A stretch of DNA of 6,564 bases from Acholeplasmataceae bacterium. GTDB taxonomy: Bacteria; Bacillota_I; Bacilli_A; Acholeplasmatales; Acholeplasmataceae. Location: contig JAQVBA010000021.1 in the NCBI GenBank assembly GCA_028690555.1, forward strand, positions 1 through 6,564, given 5' to 3'. The notes beneath the pieces are model-generated. The model saw only the letters and a program-made list of their open reading frames with translations. It made no database searches and had not been told where the DNA came from. Below, piece by piece: positions 1 through 5,240 of the stretch. The position numbers and the translations under genes were made by a program. The first letter of the stretch is position 1. Each line of letters opens with the position of its first letter.

Positions 1-256
1 TGGCTTCTTCGAATGTTTTTAAAACCATACGACTTAAACGTTCTCGCTTGATGATGGAATGAAATATTTCAATCGGTGCGTTATCATAAGGCGTACCTTT
101 CCTTGAATACGAGTGAATCATTTCATAATTTTCGATGAACTGTTCGACATCATAGCTTAAATACTGGCTACCTAAGTCTGATTGAACAATAATACCTTTT
201 GTTTGTTTTGTTTTATATACAGCTTGACGTAGTGACTCTAATACGATTTCTTGTTT
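1..256 (-). pseudogene. IS3-family transposase (DDE integrase core), fragment
   Basis: This open frame runs off the left edge and is closed upstream by a TAG at 257-259 without any start codon, so it is an internal piece of a transposase. The translation carries the late part of an rve-type DDE core. There is a QSDLGSQY block, where the D is the second catalytic aspartate of the usual HSDxGSQY motif. About 35 residues on comes SYSRKGTPYDNAPIEIFHS, whose first E fits the catalytic glutamate, followed by a KRERL-like stretch. This spacing and wording are typical of IS3/IS150-group OrfB proteins. The first catalytic aspartate and the N-terminal HTH part are missing here. The enzyme would cut and join IS ends, but this copy looks dead. 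Whether the C-terminus is intact cannot be seen. Confidence 0.85.
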
Positions 257-320
257 CTATGCTTTCAATCAGATGCTTGATGTGTCCAAGCTGTAAAAGA
301 TTTATGGTATCATCATACAT
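213..320 (-). pseudogene. Truncated 35-codon ORF start joined to IS3 fragment
   Basis: An ATG at 320-318 is preceded by a near-perfect AGGAGG (326-331) at 5-base spacing and opens a 35-codon frame starting MYDDTINLLQLGHIKHLIES. After about residue 22 this frame runs into the DNA of the IS3-type transposase in a different frame and stops at 213-215. The good ribosome binding site shows that this was once the true start of a gene. The N-terminal residues do not resemble an IS3 OrfA HTH. They are vaguely like the start of ISL3-type transposases, but I cannot confirm that. The most likely reading is a relic left by a deletion or insertion between two IS elements, with the joint near 240-260. The function of the original protein is unknown. 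Confidence 0.45.
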
Positions 321-377
321 GAAGGCCTCCTTTTCTTTGGATTATGGGTATAATCTCATTTTATAGGAAGCCTTCAT
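319..377 (-). promoter_or_regulatory. Hairpin sequestering the SD and start codon of the IS-relic ORF
   Basis: Bases 319-331 and 365-377 are inverted repeats of 13 positions. On the minus-strand RNA all 13 pair, because the only DNA mismatch (327/369) becomes a G-U pair. On the plus-strand RNA it is a C-A mismatch, so the structure fits a minus-strand transcript better. The 3' arm contains the AGGAGG and the first two bases of the ATG. A smaller nested hairpin (GATTAT, GGGT, ATAATC) sits in the loop. Known IS elements use such structures to block translation when transcripts read in from outside. On the plus strand the stem is followed by six Ts (377-382), so it could also act as a terminator in that direction. 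Confidence 0.55.
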
Positions 378-477
378 TTTTTAATTTAATTTATCGCGCT
401 TTCAAAAATCATAGGATACACCCTCTAATAATTTAAAGCGTATCTCTTACCCTACAATATTTTAAATACCTAAAAAT

Positions 478-507
478 AAGGGTTATCGCGAATAAGCGAT
501 AACCCTT
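478..507 (-). terminator. Rho-independent terminator of the padR-HAAS operon
   Basis: A perfect 12-base stem (AAGGGTTATCGC, 478-489, with 496-507) and a 6-base loop lie 4 bases past the stop of the HAAS gene. Read on the minus strand the stem is followed by ATTTTT. On the plus strand it is followed by only a few Ts. It most likely ends the two-gene operon. Confidence 0.85.
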
Positions 508-511
508 TTCA

Positions 512-1609
512 TTATGCATTTTCAATGATTGCGGTAATAGGAATAAGTAGGAATGCCAACCACGAAATATTAAATAGATGAAAAAAATAGCCGAGTGAGA
601 AAAATAATATGACAGCAATAAATGGCATAATGGCTGTTAACCTAAATCTATCAAATAGTAAGATAGCGGCCATTGGAATAAACAAGAATACTTGCCATGC
701 CCATTGCCATCCATCCAAGAAAACTCCTAAAGCTATGAAAATTGCTAAAGCAATCAAAGATATTAAAAACATAGTGATTGCTTTTTTCTTTTGTGGCCCT
801 TTGAAATCCCCATACATAAACTTAATATCCCCATACAATAGACCCACAGCAAGCGGAAGTAAAAACATAAGAAATCGCCCATGAATCAATGAACTTCCAA
901 TATAACCTGTATATAGATAATATCCTATAGCGATGATAAAAGCTAGCTCAAATATAATGATTTTGACAATGTTTTTTGAATATAAAATACCAATCATTGG
1001 AATGATAAAGAAAATAAGCCATGCAGGATCCCATAAATTGTAAAAAAATCCAAGAATAAAGAATGTAATCACAGCAACAAAAGGTGAAATGGCAACTGGA
1101 ACTTTCTTAATAGATGTTTTAAGTAGTATTGCTACGATTGGAATAGATAGAAAGACTAACCAACCAACATTCCACAAACCCCAACCCCAGCCTAAAATCA
1201 AGAAAGCAATGACGCTAATGAAAGGCATCAGTGATATAATACCTTCTTTTAATCTTGTTTGAAGTAAGAGTGCCGATACCGGGATTGATAGAAACACTAA
1301 CCAACCTGGATGCCATAAATCTTTATAGAACCCTAAAATAAAGAATATGATTAAGCTTAGGAAAGGCATAACTGCAATTATCTTGTTCTTTATATTTCGT
1401 TCTTTTTTGGTTTGCAAAGTATCCCTAAGATCGTAAATAATCGATTCAGGCGAACCCAATACTCTCAATATTTCTTCTTCAGTTTTTCCTGAATTTAATG
1501 CGTCATCATATAGTTGATCATAATCAGACAAAATTTCATCGATGTCTTTATTACTCGCTTTATATTCGACGAGTTTTTCTTTTAATTTGTTTAAAAAATC
1601 AGTTTTCAT
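512..1609 (-). CDS. HAAS-domain (DUF1700-like) multi-pass membrane protein
   Basis: This is a 365-residue protein. Residues 1-70 form a soluble helical HAAS-type domain, with YDQLYDDALNSGKTEEEIL followed by LGSPESI, the usual E/D-G-x-x-E-E-I and LG-x-P pattern. The rest is membrane. A unit of about 47 residues, built as xPFxxxIxFFxLG, then LW, then WLxFxxIPxxAIL, recurs with MPF/SPF at 81, 128, 175 and 328 and IP at 109, 156, 203, 311 and 356. A worn copy has LP at 251 and another lacks the proline near 280, giving about six hairpins. The start has AGGAGG (1615-1620) and overlaps the end of the PadR gene by 11 bases, so translation is probably coupled. In the family, HAAS proteins are partners of PadR regulators and are thought to act in membrane stress or signalling. 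The ligand is unknown. Confidence 0.85.
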   Translation of the reverse strand: MKTDFLNKLKEKLVEYKASNKDIDEILSDYDQLYDDALNSGKTEEEILRVLGSPESIIYDLRDTLQTKKERNIKNKIIAVMPFLSLIIFFILGFYKDLWHPGWLVFLSIPVSALLLQTRLKEGIISLMPFISVIAFLILGWGWGLWNVGWLVFLSIPIVAILLKTSIKKVPVAISPFVAVITFFILGFFYNLWDPAWLIFFIIPMIGILYSKNIVKIIIFELAFIIAIGYYLYTGYIGSSLIHGRFLMFLLPLAVGLLYGDIKFMYGDFKGPQKKKAITMFLISLIALAIFIALGVFLDGWQWAWQVFLFIPMAAILLFDRFRLTAIMPFIAVILFFSLGYFFHLFNISWLAFLLIPITAIIENA

Positions 1610-1919
1610 GGTTACCTCCTAAAATTTTAAATACACCACTCAAAAATGAACGCCATTCAATCTCATATGATTGAAGTTTTTCTATACCAAGAGTTGTTAT
1701 TTGGTAATATTTACGTGGTGCACCTATATTTGTCTGTTCAACATATGTATCAAATAAACCTTGGCTAGTAAGTCTTCTTAAGATTGGATATACCGTATTT
1801 TCATTGACATCAATTTCACTCGATAGTTTATCGATGACTTCAAATCCATACATATCTTTCTTTGAAATAATTGAAAGAATACACATTTCAAGTATACCCT
1901 TTTTAAATTGAGTATTCAT
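1599..1919 (-). CDS. PadR-family transcriptional regulator
   Basis: This 106-residue protein has the length and layout of small PadR (subfamily 1) repressors. It has an N-terminal helix (GILEMCILSII), then YGFEVIDKL (24-32), the winged-helix recognition part NTVYPILRRLTSQGLF (41-56), the beta wing GAPRKYYQITTLG (66-78) and a short C-terminal dimerisation helix ending near SGVFKIL. It binds DNA as a dimer in the cytoplasm, usually as a repressor. The start has AGGAGG at 1925-1930 with 5-base spacing. It is the first gene of an operon with the HAAS membrane protein, which it overlaps. Its TGA stop shows that TGA is not read as tryptophan, since otherwise it would run on out of frame into the next gene. 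Two matching palindromes at its promoter suggest autorepression. The inducer is unknown. Confidence 0.93.
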   Translation of the reverse strand: MNTQFKKGILEMCILSIISKKDMYGFEVIDKLSSEIDVNENTVYPILRRLTSQGLFDTYVEQTNIGAPRKYYQITTLGIEKLQSYEIEWRSFLSGVFKILGGNHEN

Positions 1920-1933
1920 GATTGCCTCCTTAC

Positions 1934-1984
1934 TGTGTCTTACACAATACCATAATATACCATTAATGTGTAAAACACAATACC
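1934..1984. promoter_or_regulatory. Twin PadR operator-like palindromes
   Basis: TGTGT-CTT-ACACA (1934-1946) and TGTGT-AAA-ACACA (1967-1979) are two copies of the same palindrome. Each is followed by ATACC, so an 18-base unit TGTGTNNNACACAATACC repeats. The spacing is 33 bases, close to three helical turns, which puts both on the same DNA face. They flank the -10 element and cover the -35 and the start point of the padR operon. This is what a self-repressing PadR protein would need. Binding is inferred, not shown. Confidence 0.7.
1952..1980 (-). promoter_or_regulatory. Promoter of the padR-HAAS operon
   Basis: On the minus strand, TTGTGT (1980-1975) and TATTAT (1957-1952) are separated by exactly 17 bases, a fair vegetative sigma-factor promoter. 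Transcription would start near 1945, giving a short leader of about 25 bases that contains the AGGAGG. The -35 element lies inside one palindrome and the start point inside the second. Confidence 0.65.
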
Positions 1985-2301
1985 TAAACTAAAAATTATT
2001 ATTTTTTTTGATAGAAGAAGAAAAGAGTCACAAGAGGATACAGAAATATAAATTGAAAGACTGATCACTAAATAAGATTAAGACTAAAGAAGACCCAAGA
2101 AAAAGTAACAATCAGAGAACATATTTAAAGAAAGTGATAATTTTTATTCATTCATCATATTAATAAACCTCACGCATCGATAAAACCACCAAAAAAATTG
2201 ACAAAAATAGCGCAAATCAATTTAAAAATATATAAAATGAACAAAATAAACACAATTAATTAATAAAATTAATATATAAATTAAAAAAATCATATTTTTA
2301 G
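1985..2301. other. AT-rich intergenic stretch without a supported gene
   Basis: About 2010-2135 is purine-rich on the plus strand. About 2215-2300 is almost pure A/T with short repeats of the AATTAAT kind. No frame has both a start codon and a ribosome binding site. A lysine-rich frame (2008-2163) contains an internal TGA and has no start signal, so it is not called. The A/T tracts directly before 2302 could act as an UP element for the strong promoter there. Confidence 0.5.
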
Positions 2302-2330
2302 TTGACAAGTCGAATTTAATTGAATATAAT
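2302..2330 (+). promoter_or_regulatory. Perfect-consensus vegetative promoter of the small ORF
   Basis: TTGACA (2302-2307) and TATAAT (2325-2330) are separated by exactly 17 bases. Both hexamers match the sigma-70/sigma-A consensus at every position, which is rare in natural promoters. A/T tracts lie directly upstream. The start point would be near 2337, leaving a leader of about 90 bases before the small ORF. Confidence 0.9.
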
Positions 2331-2426
2331 AAAGGTGTAAGTTAATTAAATCAATTATTCAGATAACAAATGAGAATTAAATTAAAGTATGAATGAATTA
2401 AAATTATTATGAAAGGGGTTATTCAA

Positions 2427-2576
2427 ATGAGAAATCAGAATCGGACACACCATGTTGTAGATTACATAAAGAAGTTATTAACAAAATTAAATGGCAATAA
2501 GGTATATGAAACTGAACTCTTTATGGCATCAAATGATTATCAACCATATGATCAATTTGCAAACTACACTAAATAG
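2427..2576 (+). CDS. Small 49-residue protein of unknown function
   Basis: I do not recognise this protein. The 49-codon frame begins MRNQNRTHHVVDYIKKLLTK and ends DQFANYTK with TAG. The N-terminal half is basic and helix-like (HHVVDYIKKLLTKL). The C-terminal half is acidic to neutral and rich in Y, N and Q. It has no signal peptide, membrane segment or cysteine. The start is supported by GAAAGGGG (2411-2418) at 8-base spacing. An in-frame ATG at 2409 overlaps this site and lacks one of its own. A perfect promoter lies about 90 bases upstream and a strong terminator follows 16 bases after the stop, so it forms its own short transcript of about 300 bases. It could be a real small protein or the coding part of a small RNA. 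Confidence 0.65.
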   Translation: MRNQNRTHHVVDYIKKLLTKLNGNKVYETELFMASNDYQPYDQFANYTK

Positions 2577-2592
2577 TCAAAATTGACAGTAT

Positions 2593-2626
2593 AAAAAAGA
2601 ATTGAGGATGGCATCAATTCTTTTTT
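2593..2626 (+). terminator. Terminator after the 49-residue ORF
   Basis: A 13-base stem (AAAAAAGAATTGA, 2593-2605, with 2614-2626) and an 8-base loop are present. The 3' arm ends in six Ts and runs on into ATTTACT. It ends the short transcript that starts near 2337 and separates it from gdhA. Confidence 0.88.
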
Positions 2627-2686
2627 ATTTACTCTAAAAATAATGTGATAGACGGAAAATCAATGTATATTAGTCTCGAAATGGAC

Positions 2687-2714
2687 TTGAAATAAAGCGC
2701 TTTCATAGTATAAT
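2687..2714 (+). promoter_or_regulatory. gdhA promoter
   Basis: TTGAAA (2687-2692) and a perfect TATAAT (2709-2714) have 16-base spacing. Transcription should start near 2721. With the preferred gdhA start at 2851 this gives a leader of about 130 bases. The spacer holds a LacI/CcpA-type palindrome. Confidence 0.75.
2692..2705 (+). promoter_or_regulatory. cre-like operator in the gdhA promoter spacer
   Basis: ATAAAGCGCTTTCA matches the strong catabolite-responsive element form TGAAAGCGCTTTCA at 12 of 14 positions and is centred on a perfect 10-base palindrome AAAGCGCTTT. It lies between the -35 and -10 elements, where a bound CcpA or other LacI-family protein would block the polymerase. Repression of gdhA by carbon source is inferred. 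The actual regulator is not in the window. Confidence 0.6.
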
Positions 2715-2834
2715 AGAATTAGTAGGAACATCGAACCAGTGATTCATAATGAAAGTAAGATGGTATTTATCATATGGCCATCAATTTTTAACACGTGAAT
2801 ATATGCGATTAGTCGCAATTTATCATAAAAGAAA

Positions 2835-2841
2835 AGAGAGG
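2835..2841 (+). promoter_or_regulatory. Ribosome binding site supporting a TTG start for gdhA
   Basis: AGAGAGG lies 9 bases before an in-frame TTG at 2851. The ATG at 2749 has no Shine-Dalgarno at a workable distance (the nearest AGGA is about 22 bases away). The ATG at 2872 has none either. Confidence 0.6.
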
Positions 2842-2850
2842 TATTGCAAA

Positions 2851-4197
2851 TTGTTTAAAAGCACGTATTTAATGGATGTTTATGCGGATTTAACAAAACG
2901 GTATCAAGACCAACCTGAATTTTTACAATCGGTTGAAGAAGTTTTATCATCAATTGATCTACTCGTTGATAAAGATCCAAGAATTCAACAACAAGCAATT
3001 GTTGAAAGAATTGTCGAACCAGAAAGAATTATAAAGTTTAGAGTTTCATGGGTTGATGACTCAGGTAACGTTCAAGTTAATAGAGCGATGAGAGTTCAAT
3101 TTAACTCTGCTATTGGACCATATAAAGGTGGCATTCGTTTCCATCATACAGTGAATGAGTCAATTATGAAATTCTTAGCCTTTGAACAAACATTAAAAAA
3201 TTCATTAACTTGCCTACCAATGGGTGGAGCAAAAGGGGGATCTGACTTTGATCCACGAGGCAAAAGCGATAATGAAATTATGAGATTCTGCCAAAACTAT
3301 ATTCTTGAACTCTATCGTCACATTGGACCAAGAATGGATGTTCCAGCAGGTGATTTAGGTGTTGGAGCTCGTGAAATTGGTTACATGTATGGAATGTATA
3401 AGCGTATTGAAAATGAATTTAGTGGAACATTTACTTCAAAAGGCATTGAATCCGGTGGTTCTTTAGGTAGAGCTGAAGCAACTGGTTATGGATTATGTTA
3501 TTTTGTTGAAGAAATGCTAAAGACATTCAAAAATGAAACTTTTAAAAATAAGAAAGTCATTATCAGTGGTGCTGGTAAAGTTGGTTCAATGGCAGCTGAA
3601 AAAGTCATTCAACTTGGCGGTAAAGTCATTGCAATGAGTGATATCTCGGGTACGATTCATGATGAAAACGGGATTGACTTGGATTTAATTAAGAGTTTAT
3701 CAATGTCAAACACAGTTGTCATGGATAAATATCAATCATATCATCCAGAAGCCATTTATAGTAAAAACACAAAAGATATATGGAAAGTACCTTGTGATAT
3801 TGCCCTACCTTGTGCAACACAAAATGAAATATATTTAGATTCTGCTGAAGAACTCGTTAAAAATGGTTGCTGGTTAGTTGCAGAAGGCGCTAACATGCCA
3901 ACAACAATTGAAGCAACCAAGTACTTAAAAGAACATAATGTTTTATTTGCTCCAGGTAAAGCAGCTAATGCCGGCGGCGTTGCAGTTTCTGGTTTAGAAA
4001 TGACGCAAAATGCGACATTCCAAAACTGGTCATTTGAAGAAGTTGATGCGAAACTTCACCAAATCATGAAACGTATTTTCAAGAGTTGTCACGATGCATC
4101 TTTAGAATTCACTGGTAGACCAGATGATTTAGTCACTGGTGCTAATATTGCTGGCTTTGTTAAAGTGTATAAAGCTATGATTCAGCAAGGTGTTTAA
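2851..4197 (+). CDS. gdhA: NADP-type glutamate dehydrogenase
   Basis: It catalyses 2-oxoglutarate + ammonium + NADPH to glutamate (EC 1.4.1.4) in the cytoplasm and should be a hexamer. Numbered from the TTG start (448 residues, like the 447 of E. coli GdhA), it has VEPERIIKFRVSWVDD near 55-70, the substrate-binding YKGGIRFH at 91-98, and PMGGAKGGSDFDP with the catalytic lysine at 128. PAGDLGVGAREIGY follows with Asp168, then the dinucleotide-binding SGAGKVGS near 239-246 and SDISGT after the second strand. The lysine falls at the same number as in the E. coli enzyme as I recall it, which supports the start. An in-frame ATG at 2749 would add 34 residues with no family match. NADP preference is by overall similarity. 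It stands alone, with its own promoter, a cre-like site and a terminator. Confidence 0.95.
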   Translation: MFKSTYLMDVYADLTKRYQDQPEFLQSVEEVLSSIDLLVDKDPRIQQQAIVERIVEPERIIKFRVSWVDDSGNVQVNRAMRVQFNSAIGPYKGGIRFHHTVNESIMKFLAFEQTLKNSLTCLPMGGAKGGSDFDPRGKSDNEIMRFCQNYILELYRHIGPRMDVPAGDLGVGAREIGYMYGMYKRIENEFSGTFTSKGIESGGSLGRAEATGYGLCYFVEEMLKTFKNETFKNKKVIISGAGKVGSMAAEKVIQLGGKVIAMSDISGTIHDENGIDLDLIKSLSMSNTVVMDKYQSYHPEAIYSKNTKDIWKVPCDIALPCATQNEIYLDSAEELVKNGCWLVAEGANMPTTIEATKYLKEHNVLFAPGKAANAGGVAVSGLEMTQNATFQNWSFEEVDAKLHQIMKRIFKSCHDASLEFTGRPDDLVTGANIAGFVKVYKAMIQQGV

Positions 4198-4210
4198 TAA
4201 ACTATAGATT

Positions 4211-4244
4211 AAAAAGCCATCTTGATTCAAGATTGGCTTTTTTT
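4211..4244. terminator. Bidirectional terminator between gdhA and the flavin operon
   Basis: AAAAAGCCA (4211-4219) pairs with 4234-4242 and CTTG (4221-4224) with CAAG (4228-4231) around an ATT loop. On the plus strand seven Ts end the structure, 13 bases after the gdhA stop. On the minus strand the arm ends in GGCTTTTTAAT, so the same hairpin can end the convergent operon whose last gene stops at 4256. Confidence 0.88.
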
Positions 4245-4255
4245 ATAAATGTATT

Positions 4256-4648
4256 TTAATTTGTTAAAGCATCTCCGATGGCTAATAAAATGGCTTTTGA
4301 ACTGTATGTTGCACCACTGATAAAATCGATATTGATTGATTGCTCTAGTAACACATCATCAATGATCACATCAGCATCATCGCCTTGTCCATTTTGATGT
4401 TCTAAAATAATGATATCGGTTATCACATGATTTTGAATGGTTACTTCAACTTGGACTTTGATGAGTAAACTCTTAAACGAACCTGAGTAAGTTCCATCAT
4501 CAATTTGCACAAGATTAATTTCAGGGATTTCTGATATAGTAAGAACTTCCATTTCTTGATTAATCTTGTTTATCATGTAAATACCGAATGCAGTTAATGA
4601 AGCGATAATAACAAATATAATAAGTAATATTTTAGTTCGCTTACGCAT
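4256..4648 (-). CDS. Membrane-anchored FMN-binding domain protein
   Basis: This 130-residue protein has a basic start (MRKRTK), one membrane segment at about 7-27 serving as signal anchor, and a single FMN-binding domain (PF04205 type) outside the membrane. The domain shows DGTYSGS (51-57), KVQVEVTI (64-71), ITDIIILEHQNGQG (76-89) and the flavinylation motif DFISGATYSS (108-117). In this family the threonine of SGAT (Thr114) carries FMN through a phosphoester bond made by ApbE. The likely role is one-step electron transfer on the outer face of the membrane. It overlaps the upstream flavodoxin gene by 8 bases and has only a weak AAAGGA about 15 bases before its ATG, so translation is probably coupled. 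No ApbE gene is seen here. The redox partner is unknown. Confidence 0.88.
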   Translation of the reverse strand: MRKRTKILLIIFVIIASLTAFGIYMINKINQEMEVLTISEIPEINLVQIDDGTYSGSFKSLLIKVQVEVTIQNHVITDIIILEHQNGQGDDADVIIDDVLLEQSINIDFISGATYSSKAILLAIGDALTN

Positions 4649-5093
4649 GATATTCTTCGATCATCCTTTGAATAGTTTGATCTTTCTTTCTGTTTTTCCA
4701 ATTCACGGATGTCATATTTCTTACTTTTCCACCTTTTGACTCAATGATTTTTTTCATTTGATTTAAAGATGAGTTACCACCCATCCAAGCAAATGGAAAG
4801 AAGTGAGTTATATAAAGATCAATAATTGCATCTTTATAGTCAGTAATAGTTTCTAAATAAGTTTTCATAACTTTAGAAATTTGAAACCCATGGACAGGTG
4901 TTGCAAAAACTACATACTCGTAACCTTTAATCTCCGGAATAACTGTGAGTGTTGGATTTTGAATATTAGGGTCATCTGAGTTTGCTTTTATTTGAAGTAA
5001 ATCAAAATCTTTGAATTTCTTTGCTACACTTTCAGTATTACCAGTTTTTGAATAATAAACGATACATTGTTTCACGATTCCATCTCTTTTCAT
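4641..5093 (-). CDS. Flavodoxin-like protein
   Basis: This is a cytoplasmic electron carrier or small flavoenzyme of 150 residues, about flavodoxin length. The first strand and phosphate loop read CIVYYSKTGNTESVA (10-24), binding the FMN phosphate. ATPVHGFQISKVMKTYL (64-80) is the loop and helix that usually flank the isoalloxazine ring. HFFPFAWMGG (97-106) follows the fourth strand. It resembles the flavodoxin family that includes HemG-like members more than classic acidic flavodoxins. The ATG at 5091-5093 has no Shine-Dalgarno. A GTG at 5073-5075 (residue 7) follows AGAGATGG and would start right at the first strand, so the protein may really be 144 residues. It is the first gene of a pair with the membrane FMN-binding protein, suggesting one redox route. 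A weak promoter may lie at 5122-5151 (TTAATC, 18 bases, TATACT). Confidence 0.85.
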   Translation of the reverse strand: MKRDGIVKQCIVYYSKTGNTESVAKKFKDFDLLQIKANSDDPNIQNPTLTVIPEIKGYEYVVFATPVHGFQISKVMKTYLETITDYKDAIIDLYITHFFPFAWMGGNSSLNQMKKIIESKGGKVRNMTSVNWKNRKKDQTIQRMIEEYHA

Positions 5094-5240
5094 TGAACTT
5101 TAAGATTAATTTATCATAAATAGTATAAAATAAATAGATAAATTTGATTAAATACTCTTTTTTGAAATACATAAGCGTAAAATGATATATGATAAGCTTC
5201 ATTAGATTGAAAACTTATAAAAGAAGTAGGAGAAATATTG

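Noticed and set aside
391..404. Second cre-like site (minus strand TGAAAGCGCGATAA)
   Set aside because: Only one half of the palindrome fits and no functional gene start lies behind it.
433..618. 61-codon minus-strand frame
   Set aside because: It overlaps the end of the HAAS gene and the terminator in another frame, has no ribosome binding site and looks like a shadow.
609..884. 91-codon plus-strand frame
   Set aside because: It lies wholly inside the HAAS gene on the opposite strand. Its composition follows the reverse of membrane codons and it has no ribosome binding site.
2008..2163. Lysine-rich plus-strand frame with one internal TGA (at 2062)
   Set aside because: It has no ATG or ribosome binding site, and TGA is a stop in this genome. 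The purine-rich run is more simply low-complexity intergenic DNA or an old relic.
2198..2226. TTGACA at 2198 as a second promoter
   Set aside because: At the usual spacing the -10 would be TTTAAA, which is poor. The TATAAA further on is 27 bases away.
2759..2782. GATGG...CCATC repeat in the gdhA leader as a riboswitch
   Set aside because: Five base pairs around a long loop are not enough, and no known riboswitch core is visible.
5122..5151. Promoter for the flavodoxin operon (TTAATC, 18 bases, TATACT)
   Set aside because: The -35 is weak and AT-rich DNA gives many such matches, so it is mentioned with the gene but not listed as a feature.
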